Positions 31,960 through 43,503 of a stretch of 64,000 nt of DNA are shown here, piece by piece. The notes below the pieces were generated by a model. It was not told where the DNA came from. It did no database searches and saw nothing but the letters and a program-made list of their open reading frames with translations. The DNA is from Aplectana chamaeleonis. Lineage: Eukaryota; Nematoda; Chromadorea; Rhabditida; Cosmocercidae. Position 1 is the stretch's first letter. Each line of letters starts with the position of its first letter. Where the stretch lies: NCBI GenBank assembly GCA_029168955.1, contig JAPDOI010000276.1, forward strand, positions 123,501 to 187,500, written 5' to 3'. The position numbers were made by a program, and so were the translations under genes.

Positions 31960-32390
31960 CTGCAGCCAATTCACGCCACAACATTCTGCGTGCCCTTGCT
32001 GGCACCGCCGGGGGCAGCACAAAGGAAGTTCAACGTGAAACGTATAGAGCCATGGTACTGCATGTTTCGGAACCTCCGAGCACTCGCGTAGAGGGGTGCA
32101 GATGGCTGAGCACACTCGTTTCATGACAGAACAGTTGTCTGCTGCTCAGCCCAATCCAGTGTATGGCGGTGTGCCTCCCCTAGTCGATGATGGTGAAGCT
32201 GACCTGCCCAGGCGTACTCGAACCATCCTAGCAGGTCTTAGATGCGGTCATTCTACCTACGTCAAGGCCTACGCACAGAGGATTGACCAGTCAGTCTCCG
32301 ATGAATGTCCTGATTGCCAACGTGTTGGACATGATTTATTGCATCAAATTCATGTCCGGTTAGACCTACAACCCTGTCTACTCTAGATAA
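31960..32390 (+). pseudogene. Relic of a second LINE, RT thumb and C-terminal region
   Basis: Two short pieces in different frames. NILRALAGTAGGSTKE (about 31980) matches the region after the RT domain of Jockey/I/CR1-type LINEs. LPRRTRTILAGLRCG followed by ECPDCQRVGHD (about 32195-32335) matches their C-terminal tail with a CxxC..H motif. Sequence between is deleted or frame-shifted. Confidence 0.6.
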
Positions 32391-32659
32391 ATGTTACAAG
32401 CCGTGAGAGATTGCCATCTTATTGCGCCTCTGATGCGATGCTTTCTAATGGCTGAGAAAAAGAATACTAGACGAAAGAATCTTCTGGATTTCGGAATTTC
32501 AATTTCGGCGCCAGCAATGCGTCAAAATACATGTGCGCGCGATAATCACAGGCGCACGTCGACGGAGATTGATATCAAATTTCGGACAAGGCAGAAACAT
32601 TGGGCAGTGGGTCAGATATTACCTTCAGGGCGCGATTGTTGAATTGAGTAAAATGAACA

Positions 32660-32950
32660 AATCTTTACGGTCCGAAATTATCCGATTTTCAACCGAAATT
32701 ATCAGATTTTCATCCGAAATTGTCCGATTTCGATCCGATCGATTATCCGTTTTCAACCGTTTTTCTATCCAATTATCCGGTTTTCTGATCGGATCCTTCG
32801 GTTTTGACTTTTCCGGATATCGGATATTTCGGATACCTTGTTTTCTCGTCCGATCGGATTTCGGATCATTCCGAAATCACCATTGTGACGTCGGATCGGA
32901 TTTCGGATGATTATCCGATCGGATTATCCTACCCGGATATCCGAAACTGG
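32660..32950. repeat. CGGAT/TCCGAAAT degenerate array, right
   Basis: Dense words TCCGAAATTATCCGATTTTC, CGGATATCGGAT and CCGATCGGATT over about 290 bp, with strong local palindromes. Partner of 27640-27845. A small related patch sits near 12830-12865. Confidence 0.65.
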
Positions 32951-32959
32951 GATGGAATG

Positions 32960-34115
32960 TATATTCCATACTAAGCAGCACCGGTCTTAAAGTAAGAATA
33001 TGATAAGAATGATTGCAGAGTCTAACTAGTGATCATTTATACTTTTTCTCAAGGTGTCCCAATAGAAAAGCGCGTTCTGACGCAGATTTCAAAAATTCAC
33101 ACAAAAGAGCTTCGAGTAGAAGCTTCTTACTCAACAGCTGCAGATAGTGTTCGATGCTGGTCAACCCTGCTTTCACATTGCTAGCATTCGTGCAAGATAC
33201 GTGCTCGCGTGGTGTTTTCTACCTATCACTTTCTCCGAGCAGTTCTCCCGCCAAAAATGCAGCAGCATGAAAAAGTAGAAATAAGGATAGCGAAATTATT
33301 CGGTGACTGATGAGCTATACGCGCTAATGCGGAATAACCTAACCATTTAATTATGAATCCGACTGTAAAGATTGCATTCCTATTCGGACACACTAATACT
33401 TGTAGACGTCAGTGCGATTAACTGGAGAACTTTTAATAAAAAATTTTATTTGCCTGAAACTTTGTTCAGTTTATATGTGACAAACAGCGCAGTGAATTGG
33501 TGAGCCGGCATGCTCCTAATGCTTCTACCCAATTCAACACTGTGCTCTTGCATCAGCCTCTGAAAACTTGGCTCTTGCTTCTACCATGGCTGAATCCAGA
33601 AGAATTACAATGTTGTTTTTACTTATGGCCAGTGCTAAATGAAAATGGTTGTATAAGATGAATGCGGATGACATCCAATTTTGTATGACCATTGGATCCC
33701 CAGAAGATGCCAACAAGTTACATGTAGCGATTGATTTCTTCAACAATTAGTCAAATGAGTGAGTTTGCCACTGGCTGTTGAAAAAAACTCGTGCAATGAA
33801 GATTGGAAATAATTCAATGAAAATGTTTCACTATATTGGAGAAACGAATCTAAAAATCTTCGAAGAAGTTTTTTGAAGAAGAGGTCTAGGTTTTTAACAT
33901 GAATGACAGCCTAGATTTTTGAGTTGCATTAGGAAATGATAGTAAGAAAGGCTATGGTTCGTGCACATATTCTCTTCCGACTATTCGAAACAAAAAACAG
34001 GAAACATACTATTCAAAGAATACAAGACTCTATGAATGTACTACATCTCCATCTGTTGTCGAGAACGGAACCTACAACGTATTAATCCTTATAAACACTG
34101 CTAATGAGGCGCTTC
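32960..34115. other. No gene recognised
   Basis: AT-rich, with short frames only and no recognised motif or repeat terminus. Confidence 0.4.
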
Positions 34116-34122
34116 TCTTTAA

Positions 34123-35757
34123 AGGCAGCATACACGCTCGTAAACGTGGTTGGGATAAAAACGTGAATCGAACCGTATGGCTTACAACCAGGGATGTGCG
34201 TAACAAAAATTTTGTAATTCGTTAGTCGTTAGTCGTTCAACTGGCCAAAACCCTCGTTAGTCGTTAGTCGTTAATCGTTAATCGTTAGAAATTTAGGCTT
34301 TGAAAAGTTGAGGCAGAAAAAAGCCCTTATGAATAGAAAAAGAAGGAAGGCATAACAAGATGTATATTTTCCAAAACATTCATGGCGATTAAACACCTAA
34401 ACAATTTATCTTTAGGGAACCTAGTTTAAACTGCGAACCTACTTGTACATAAATCAAAATATAAATGAAAGCCTAATACTCTAGAGAGTGTGTTTATCGA
34501 TTTTTGTCCTTTTTTCCGGTGAGGAAATAAGCAATATGGGGAACCGGGGAAACCTTGAGCTGTTCGCTTTTTTCAGTCCAAAATTTGCAGACTATACATA
34601 TGATGGTATATGAGATCTATCCCATGGTGACAACACGGAGAACTGCGCCAACTTTGCACTGTTTATTCTTTTCCCAGCGTTGCGAGTTGAGCGCGCGCGT
34701 CGTTTCGAGCTTGCTCCCAAAATGGTGGAGAGGTCGCAAGAAATCAGAATTCAAATGAAAACTTTAACTACTCATAGATCTCAGCACCACATTATAGAAA
34801 TCGCATATCTCGAATTTATGACTGAAAATCGGAGGAAGGCGCCCTTTACAATCCAATCGTCGGATGTAGTTCCTGTCGGTGCGCAGTTGTGGCCTGCATG
34901 CACCGCTCCACATTATTTCCTCTGATAATGCCCTCTTCGAAAATTTCCGCTGAAACCGGTCAGTGTCGGAACTGGTTCAGTGAGCCAACCATAAAGTCGT
35001 GCGACCGACACGAAGTCGCGCAAACGCTGCACGGGACCTTTCGCAACGTTCGTTTGAGTTCATAATGTGGGGGTTCCAGATCTGTGAAGCAGTTTCACTA
35101 CTAAAATAAATACTGAAGGCCATGGTTACTTTGCACTATCCACCGCGAAAAACCAACAGGGAACCATGTATCATTTCTGGAGTAATCATTGGTTTGAAGC
35201 GCGATGTGAATGACTATTGATTTTCTAACGAATTTTGGGATTGCTTACGAAAATATTTTTGAATTCGTTAGTCGTTAGTCGTTAGACGTAACACCCAAAA
35301 AGCCCGTTAGTCGTTAAATTCGTTAGCCGTTAGTCGTAATTACGCACATCCCTGCTTACAACATAATGCTTACGCATTTTGGGGTGCCAAAAACAACCCA
35401 CAATGCCGCTACATGGGTTAGAAGTTGGCGCCGCCCTCTATTTTCATGCTCCCTGTATTTGCCCTTTTCCTCCAACGCGGGGTTGTTGGGCCATCTTTGC
35501 CGTCAGTGACGTGTGTGGTTCACTTGTAAGGCAATCTACCAACAGTACCGACTTTGAATATGACCCAGCAACCTTGCGTTACAGGGAAAGGGCAAATACA
35601 AGGGGCGTGAAAATACAGGGCGGGGCCAACTTCTAACTCATGTAGCGGCATTGTTGGTCGTTTTTGACATTTGAAAATGCGTAGGCGTTGTAATCTGGGC
35701 CATGCGATTCCATTTCCGTAGTTTTCTCAATCACGTTTACGAGCGTGTATGCTGCCT
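34123..35757. mobile_element. TTAA-type MITE (AGGCAGCATACACGCTCG subfamily) split by a hAT-like element
   Basis: The left end is TTAA + AGGCAGCATACACGCTCGTA; the right end is TACGAGCGTGTATGCTGCCT + TTGA. Removing the insert at 34189-35354 and one 8-bp duplication leaves about 460 bp. The next TTAA element begins directly after the shared TTGA. Confidence 0.8.
34189..35354. mobile_element. hAT-like element with GTTAGTC heptamer arrays at both ends
   Basis: 1166 bp, flanked by perfect 8-bp duplications CTTACAAC (34181-34188, 35355-35362). Termini are CAGGGATGTGCGTAA and TTACGCACATCCCTG. An 8-bp duplication and a CAGGG terminus fit the hAT superfamily. Next to both ends lie runs of GTTAGTC with 7-bp period (34215-34300 and 35262-35337), on the same strand at both ends. 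No transposase is visible inside. Confidence 0.85.
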
Positions 35758-35761
35758 TTGA

Positions 35762-36302
35762 AGGCACAGCTCAACTTCAGAGTCGTTTTTCTGTTTTCCG
35801 GCCCATCTCAAAAACGGGGTCAAGCTGATTCCAATGATGTCACTGGAGCAATACAAGATACATTGGAAACGGAGTTATGGCTTCTCAGAAATTGAGCTGC
35901 GGAAGCATGTTGGACGAGTTGTCCGAGGCGTGTAACTTCCGCCATTTGCAACCGATATATGCAGGCCTCAAGGATTAGAGAGAGGCTGAGAATGAAAGGA
36001 AGAATGAGCCATTGACCGGAAAACATGGCTGATCTCAGGGTGGTCGTCTTGTGGCGCCAAACAATGAGGAGAGTGAGCGGATCGGAGGGAGGGGCTAGGA
36101 AGTGCTATTGGTCGGCGCCACTTCGGTAACCAATAGCTGCGTAGCCCTTCCCTCTGATAAGCCTAATCTTATCACTGTTTGGCGCCACAAGACGACCACC
36201 CCTCATCTCACCACTATTGAGCGGCATGATGGTATATAGGGTGGGTATACTTCACAATCATGAGGTAATCTGTGATTTGGTCCCTGAGCTTGGACTGTAC
36301 CT
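35762..36302. mobile_element. TTAA-type MITE, AGGCACAGCTCAAC subfamily
   Basis: It follows the shared TTGA at 35758-35761 and ends CTTGGACTGTACCT + TTAA at 36303-36306. Internal arms near 36030 and 36190 (GTGGTCGTCTTGTGGCGCCA) are inverted. 541 bp. Confidence 0.7.
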
Positions 36303-36684
36303 TTAAAGGCATACACGCTCGTAAACGTGGTTGAGATAACTAGGGAAATAGAATGGTATGGCTCAGAAAACAACGCCCACTCATTTTAAAGCATCAAAAA
36401 CGACACAAAATGCCGCTACATGAGTAAAAATTCGGCCCGGACCCTCTATTTCTCCGTCCTCTGTATTTGTGCCCTCCTCGAAAACAGAGGTGATGGGCCA
36501 TTCTCACCGTCGTCGATGTAAGGTAGACTCTGTTTCATTCTAATTGAACTCATGTTTTCGGTTATCACAGCGCGGAGGTGTGGCTTTCTCGTCGAAACTT
36601 CCTTATCACTAGTTATATTTCACCGAGGCCCACCGCTCCGCTGCTGGTGATAATCGAAATCAACAGTTCACTACGGCTGTACCA

Positions 36685-36925
36685 GAGCTTATGTCCAAAT
36701 GAGACGGTTGGCCCAAGCGGTTCGCGAGCGTGTTGATCGGCCGTCACGAAGGCAATTTTTGAACAAGTGGATCGATTAGCAGGAATATCAGACGATCAGC
36801 GAATAATATCCCTGTCAGGTGTCTCCGAGTTGTTGAAAAGCTCGTCTGAAGAATGTCATTGTGACGGCCGCTCGCACGCACGCCAACCGTGTGGGCAGAC
36901 AGTCTCATTCGTATTAACTGTACAG
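36685..36925. repeat. Palindromic MITE relative, CCAAATGAGAC termini
   Basis: TGTCCAAATGAGACGGTTGGCCC at the left is matched in inverse by GTGTGGGCAGACAGTCTCATTCG at the right, like the 26030-26325 element. A G tract follows at about 36929. Confidence 0.45.
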
Positions 36926-37760
36926 TATCGGGGGGGGGGGGCAAACGTATCGGAACCAGGGATGTGCGGCAAACGATTTTGAGATTTCGGCAAGAAAATC
37001 CCAAAAACGGCCGATAAACGGCAAACGGCAAAAACCTCATCCCTTAGATTGACCCAAAAGTTAATCATATGTGCCGTCTAGTTGTTTTTCTTTTTTTCCA
37101 ATACCTATGTCAACATTCTAGTAATTCCAATTCAAGGAAGGAATTCTATTTCAAGGCATCAGATGAACATAAACAAGACATGTGGGACCTCATGGAAGTC
37201 AAAAAAAAAATCGCCGCTGCGGCTTCGCGAGGAAGCCAATATGGTGGCGATAGTGCCGCTACGGCTCCATGGCATTACCGCTGCGGCTCAGCGGAGGTGC
37301 GGCTGTGGCTCCACGATTGGTGGTTGCACTCTGACAAAGCAGGATCGACTGCGAGTAACTTAAACGAAATGAGTCATAATACAACTGGGTGGGCCTACGA
37401 ACAAAAATACACACCTGCGGTGCTTACGTCCTCTGCCTGTTAGGGACGGAGTGTATTCCCGTTATTGCGACTTTGGGGATACGGGATGCACGTCATGCAC
37501 AATCGCTTTCTACCATGCATAACAGTGAATCGTAGTCGAAGCGGGTTCGCTGATGCATCCTCGCGAAGTTCGTGCGGTTCCAACACAGAACTGCCGCGGT
37601 GTTGTCGCGGCAATGTCGCGGCGTCGAAGACCTTCAAGACGCTGCAACAGAATCTTCGCGGCACAGTAATCATTACGGAGCTGCTGCGGTGCTACCGTGG
37701 AACCATCGCGGCACAGTCGAGGGTCGAGGTCAAGGGGATTTCTTTGTCAGCTCGCTTTAA

Positions 37761-38207
37761 AGGCAGTGTTCACGATAAATTTCACTTCCGATATCTCCAC
37801 GGTTTACGGAAGGTCTGGTGCCCTATATAGCAAGGCATGCTTTAAAAGGACACGGAAAACGCGTTTTTGAGCCCAAATAGGCTCTCCCTTGTTCACGTTG
37901 ATTTTCGAGCGTGGAGGAATTGACCGCTAGATGGATGATACCTATCAGTGCAATGAAGCAAACAGCTCACTTATCAGCACCTCCTTCACTTGATCATTAT
38001 TATAATCTGAATCTTCATTTGTTCCTTTCAAGGGGAAGATCTGGGGCACGGGGCGTGTCTGGGGCACCAAAACGCTTGTTTGCAGCCGTTATTTTGCCAC
38101 TCCTGGCTCGTTTTCTACCGCTCCTTTGGCACTGGGAGCCTAGGATCCTTCTCCCCTATCATTTTACTGTGGAAAGTCAACGAGGATGATCATCGTGAAC
38201 ACTGCCT
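37761..38207. mobile_element. TTAA-flanked MITE, AGGCAGTGTTCACGATAAA subfamily
   Basis: 447 bp, TTAA at both ends (37757-37760, 38208-38211). The interior matches 16380-17032. Its right TTAA is also the left TTAA of the next MITE. Confidence 0.85.
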
Positions 38208-38211
38208 TTAA

Positions 38212-38707
38212 AGACAGCAGACACGCTCAAAAATGGTATGGATTTTATGAAATAAATCAAAGCTTTGGAGCTGGTTGCATTGGGAACCGACGAAAAAACT
38301 AACGAAAACTGTGTGCGAATAGAGGAATAAGGGTTATTTTGTTATCAGGTGGAAGTGGACGAGTCTTACGGCGCGCGGTTGAAACAGCGAATATTGACAA
38401 CAAAACGGTTGAGATAGAGAAGCCGACATACTCTTACAGCCTGTACTGGAACGTTAACCTCGTTGGAAGCATCAAAAACCAGCCAAAGGGACCGTATTAG
38501 TACTATCAATCTGGACGAGTTTCTATTTTGGGGCAGGGTTGCAGAAGCTCAGGGGCGGGGTTGCAGAAATTTTTCGATTTGCATTGCTGAAATTTAGTAG
38601 TTTTGACTCGTTTTTGACACTTCCAACGGCGTGAGCAGTCTACTAGGAGACATGCGACTTCAGAAACGTAATTATCTCAACAATTTGTTCGAGCGTGTCT
38701 GCTGCCT
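38212..38707. mobile_element. TTAA-type MITE, AGACAGCAGACACGCTC subfamily
   Basis: 496 bp, directly downstream of the shared TTAA. The right end GAGCGTGTCTGCTGCCT is followed by TTAT, a decayed TTAA. Close to 27850-28334. Confidence 0.8.
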
Positions 38708-39080
38708 TTATATTATAGTTCTGCGCGAATTTACCGCGAGCTGAATAAAGTTTAAAAAATCTTCAGAAATTTTTTTAAGTCGATATTTTCCCGAAAAAAG
38801 ACAAAATGAAACATTTTTTTGGGGAATTTTCACATACTTTGCGCATCTAATGGCTCATAACATGGCATGCGAGTGCGTAGTTTCAGCAATGTCTAGTCCC
38901 TTTCCTGAAAACCGCCAAATAAAAAGCTCGCGCTCTGCTGCAGTTTACCGCGAACTTACCGCGAGTCAACTTGCGTTTTTGAGCTTATTCACTACCACCC
39001 CAGATAAGTAAAAACCACGGACAGCGGTTGAGCAAACAACGGATACTCGGATTACCCCTAGTGCCTTCATGGCCGCGATC

Positions 39081-41358
39081 TTTTAGATTTAGTTTTTGCA
39101 AGTGATTCAATTATAACCAATATCGGCGTATCTCCTCCTTTTGGTGGTTCGGATCACAACGTTATTTTCTTCGAAACATTATTTCATGAGAGTGATCAAT
39201 TGTATTTGCCTGAGCCTATGTATGAACGAGTAGAGTATTCAAAGCTCAATGAAAGCCTCAACTCGATTGATTGGGTCCAGGTTTTCAATAACTACGCTAG
39301 TGTTGACGACCTTTATTATCGTTTTAGTTTAGTAATGTACGATCAATTCGCTGAAAGCGTCCATTTTCGGTATAGTAGAGCCAAGCAATCTCAATATCCT
39401 CAGCATATTAAGAATCTGATAGAGCAGAAATCTCGGCTTTTCTCGATTCATTCAAATCCGTTAGAACATCATTTGTACAAAAAAGTTTGCAAGGACATAA
39501 ATTTCCACGTGAAAAAGTATACGGCTAATCGCGAGCGTCGTTTGATAGGACTTAATAGGAATGCCTTCTGTAATTATCTGAAATATAAAACCAAAGCTGT
39601 TTCGAAACCTTCTGTGATATACAGCGAAGATAATAGGCCTTTGTACACTGATCAGGACAAGGCAAAAGCACTAGGAATCTATTTTGCTTCAGTTTTCGTC
39701 ACAGGAAGCGACGAAGACATCACACAGTTCAACTTTCGAGAGTCCTCTAAAACTTTTGGTGTTTCGACACGCTGCCCTGATATTATGCTAAGCCCTTCTG
39801 ACGTTTTGAAGGTGCTGAAAAGCCTAAAGTCTTCACTTCCTTGTACATATGATGGCATACCGCAGATCGTTTTTAAAAACTGTGCTCTTGCTCTACAACA
39901 TCCTCTGACTTTTGTCTTTAATGCTTCTCTAGCCTTTGGAGAGGTTCCAGACATTTGGCGTGATGCAATTGTGACCCCAATTCCAAAATCCCCAGACGCA
40001 TCTTCAATATCGCAGTTTAGACCAATAAGTATTTGCCCAATCGCAGGAAAAGTTCTTGAGAAACTCATCTGTGAAAGACTTTTGGAGTGGTTTACGCGTC
40101 AAAAAATTCTACCAGTGGAACAACACGGCTTTCTCCCAGGTGCATCCACGACAACATTAGTTTCCGATTCCCTTTTCGACTGGCTAGGGGCTGTGAACAA
40201 GGGAAAATCAGTGGATATAATATTTTTCGATTTATCCAAAGCGTTCGACAAGGTCAGTCACTCCAAACTTCTTCACAAACTTGAATCTCTAGGAATACGC
40301 GGGCAACTACTGAACTGGTTGAGGTCATACTTGCACAATAGACATATGACGGTCAAAGTAGGCGAGGCTTATTCTGGACCGTCACTTGTGTCCAAGCGGT
40401 GTACCTCAGGGGGAGCTCTTTCGCCACTTCTATCCCTTGCATACACAGCTGACCTTCCTGGGGTACTCAAAGTAAATCCTGCTGTCGAAGTAAAGATGTT
40501 TGCAGACGACATCAAGATATACTGTGCGTATGATTTGAATGGTCAAAATACAGCTCATGCTAATCTGTGCCTCTCAATTCAGAGAATGCTGGAGTGGTCC
40601 TATGAGTGGGAAATTCCTGTCAACCTGTCCAAAACTGTCTTCTTTCACTTGGGTCCTACTTCGCCCTTGGCATACAATGTGGATGGCTGTAGCTTGAAGA
40701 TGGAAACTTGTGTCAGGGATCTCGGTATTTTGGTCGACAACTCACTGAAGTTAGGCAAACACGCAGAAAGTGTTGTAAACAAAGCTACAAGAGCTCTGTT
40801 TATGATTTTAAGAAATGTTCAAGTCAATGAGCCTTCAGTTTTAACTACGTTGTACAAAACCTATGTTTTACCCCATCTTGAATACGGGTCACCCGCATGG
40901 AACCCAACTATGAAAAGCAGACCCGGATGTTGGAAAGAGTTCAACAAACATTCACAAGATTGGTATTTTATCGAGCCTTCCCGAATTCAAACTACCCTAA
41001 GGAACTTTCCTCTTATAGAGATCGTCTCCGCGCGCTCAATATGAGAAGCCTGAAGTACAGAAGAGTGGTGCATGATTTGGTCTTCTGCTTCCGCATTATT
41101 CGCATGGAAGTAAGACTCAGAGCTAGTAAGTACTGGGTGTTCAAGCCGTGCAACAGAAGAAGGGGCGGATTCGCGCTTCACCATCCAAATCTAAACAGGC
41201 ACTCTTATAAATTGGTGTACAATTCATTCTTTTTCCGTAGCGCACGGTGGCTAAACACTTTACCAGTTGAATTCATATTATGCAAAGATTCTCAAAGTTT
41301 CCGTAGAAAGCTAAAAAGGATAAATCTTTTGGATGTATTAAAGATCGAGGATGTATAG
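39081..41358 (+). pseudogene. CR1/L2-like LINE polyprotein: endonuclease end plus reverse transcriptase
   Basis: The frame opens with the end of the endonuclease (LDLVFASDSIITNIG, then SDHN, a catalytic motif). RT follows: FRPISICPIAGKVLEKLI, EQHGFLPGASTTT, motif A FFDLSKAFDKVSH, a region ending GALSPLLSLAYT (QG replaced) and motif C MFADDIKIY. A frame change near 40915-40930, within GSPAWNP, moves the C-terminal region (RMLERVQQTFTRLVFYRAF to WLNTLPVEFI) into another frame ending at 41358. RT catalytic aspartates are intact, so the copy is fairly young, but truncation and frameshift make it inactive. Confidence 0.88.
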
Positions 41359-42120
41359 ATAACTCAGTTTTTTCCTCCATTGTCAGTGACCGTTTCCATT
41401 CAGAATTCGATGCTATCTCAGTTATTGACCAGCACTACTACGCCAACTGGATTGATGGTTTTTTTTCTCGTCAAAATGGTCGCATTGGTGAAGGGTGTAA
41501 TGAGACTTGCGATGACTATGGAGTTGCAGCCGGCTATCTTTTGAAATATTGATAGTTTTTTCCGAGCCCTTAGCAAATACTGAGGACATTTTGTGTTTTA
41601 TGGAAACCGCTGATAAATACCGACCTATTTTCATGAATTGGTTTCGAATTTAGAGTGAGTGCTCCCGCTTGAACTGTATTTTCTCTCGAAAAAAAATATT
41701 GCGAAACTGCTTCTTTACTTGCCGCAGGCTGGTTGGCCACCTTACCGGTCCCATGTGGGAAGCCAGTAAGCCCATAACCCGAAGTTCCGGTAAGGTCCAA
41801 TGTGCCATAGCTGGCTGGCACGGCAACCTTAGCTTCGTTGGCATGTAGAGAGATGAAGTCCCACGGGCATTTTCATTTTGAAAATTTTTTTAAAAAAATA
41901 TGCTCACGCATATTCAACCATTTCTGCAAAATGTGCCGGTGTTTCGAACTCCGATGCCTCTTAGTTCTTTTCTCTACCGTTGCTGTTGTCTGCATTGATC
42001 TAGTTGCCGATGGTTTTATTGATTTTTTTTTGATTTTTGTTTTTTTGTTTTCCTGAGCATGGAATATATTTCTTCTTAATGGTCAGCTAGTTGTTTATTG
42101 GAGCGTTCTACGGAACGTAA

Positions 42121-42151
<31 letters not shown>

Positions 42152-42152
42152 A
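39081..42152 (+). mobile_element. 5'-truncated CR1/L2-like LINE with (AATA)n tail and 12-bp target duplication
   Basis: Perfect 12-bp duplications ATGGCCGCGATC (39069-39080, 42153-42164) set both ends. The 3' tail is about eight AATA repeats. It begins inside the endonuclease domain and runs through RT to a ~790 bp 3' untranslated region. Its insertion disrupts the hAT-like element at 36957-42311. Confidence 0.9.
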
Positions 42153-42757
42153 ATGGCCGCGATCATAGTCGGCGTCTCCTTTCAAGGTTTTGCCGATTTT
42201 GCCGCGAAAATAACAAAAAACTCGGCAAACGACAAACGGTAAAAAAGTCCCAAAAAATGACCGGCAAACGACAAACGACAAACGGCAAACGGCAATTGCC
42301 GCACATCCCTGATCGGAACCCCACATTCCATGAGTTTGAATCTTTCCTGTATTATTTTTTGCGTCGTGAAATAGAATTTTCTGATCTAAGATTTGTTGAC
42401 CAGGAGATCAACACCTTTACCAAGTTGATTGTGATTCAATACAGTTTACAAGAGGATTATTTCTGCAGAATCGCAAGCAATTTGCACAAAATCATGTAAT
42501 TTCTCTTCCGCTTTCGCCGCCGCCCAAAGTTTAAGTATTGATCAGCTACCTATTAGATGGATAAAGGCTTTCTGTGCAAATGTGAAAGGGGATATTGTTC
42601 GAGTTCTGAGGGCAGACACCTCCTCGGCGGCAGTGTGATACTTCGCACCGGAAAAGTTTCACTAATAAACGTCAACAAGAAGCCCTATGATTTACACTTC
42701 TGAATGAGCTTTGCGTGAGCTTTGGGTGGTACATTAAATACAATAAGCAAACCACAT

Positions 42758-42915
42758 ATAGTTCAGTTCCGCAACCGCGTTCAGTCCTCATTATCACAAT
42801 CGTGGAAGCGAAGCGGTTGTTTTTGGTAAAATCAACTAGAATCGTTCTCAAAACAACCGCTTCGCTTCTACGATTATGATAATGGGACATTTCGGACTGA
42901 ACGCGATTGCGGAAT
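42758..42915. mobile_element. Foldback MITE, AGTTCCGCAACCGCG family
   Basis: CAGTTCCGCAACCGCGTTCAG at the left faces CTGAACGCGATTGCGGAATTA at the right, with inner arms GAAGCGAAGCGGTTGTTTT and AAAACAACCGCTTCGCTTC. Same family as 10434-10580. Confidence 0.75.
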
Positions 42916-42932
42916 TAGATCATACATCTAAA

Positions 42933-43083
42933 GCCCCTTTCACACTTGCCCGACCGACGTCGGACGACTCGTTATCGAATGTGTAAAATCTATCTACCCT
43001 ATCCTATCCATCTTATCCATCCTGACTTATCAAATTTGATAACGAGTCGTCCAACGCCGACCGGCTAACTATGAAAGAGGCTT
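42933..43083. mobile_element. Short inverted-repeat MITE, AAAGCCCCTTTCA termini (copy 1)
   Basis: AAAGCCCCTTTCACACTTGCC, then GACCGACGTCGGACGACTCG; the right half is the inverse. About 150 bp with a TA flank at the left. Two more copies lie at 43195-43345 and 43347-43503. Confidence 0.7.
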
Positions 43084-43194
43084 GAGACGGCAACGAATGA
43101 CCCAGCACCCCTGTTTCAGAGGAGAACGGCAAATCCAGGGACGGGTCGTTTTTGACCCTTCAAAATGGGTAGGTGATGTGTTCTAAGACATGAC

Positions 43195-43503
43195 TAAAGC
43201 CCCTTTCATAGTTTGCCGGCCGACGTCGGACGACTCATTACCGAATTTGACAAGTCAAGATAGATAACATAGATAGAATAGAGTAGATAGATATTCCACA
43301 TTCGATAAAGAGTCGTCCGACGTCGGTCGGGCAAGTGTGAAAGGGGCTTTAAGCCTCTTTCACGCTTGCCCGACCGACGTCGGATGACTCGTTATCGAAT
43401 GTGTAATATCTATCTACCCTACCCTACCCATCTTATCTATCTTAACTTATCAAATTTGATAACGAGTCGTCCGACGTCGGCCGGTAAACTATGAAAGGGG
43501 CTT
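43195..43503. mobile_element. Two adjacent copies of the AAAGCCCC MITE
   Basis: Copies at about 43195-43345 and 43347-43503 are head to tail, joined by GGGGCTTTAAGCC. They sit between the LINE 3' end and the LINE target duplication, so they inserted into the LINE tail after it landed. Confidence 0.7.

Larger units (their letters stand above)
36957..42311. mobile_element. 5.4 kb hAT-like element with CAAACGG/CAAACGA arrays at both ends
   Basis: Perfect 8-bp duplications ATCGGAAC (36949-36956, 42312-42319). The left end CAGGGATGTGCGGCAAACG is matched by a right end GCCGCACATCCCTG. Subterminal GGCAAACGACAAACGG words with 7-bp period occur at 36969-37040 and 42222-42298, same strand. It contains two TTAA MITEs and a LINE with its own duplication, all younger than the host. 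The unoccupied interior (GCGGC-rich, about 37210-37730) shows no transposase. Confidence 0.8.
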
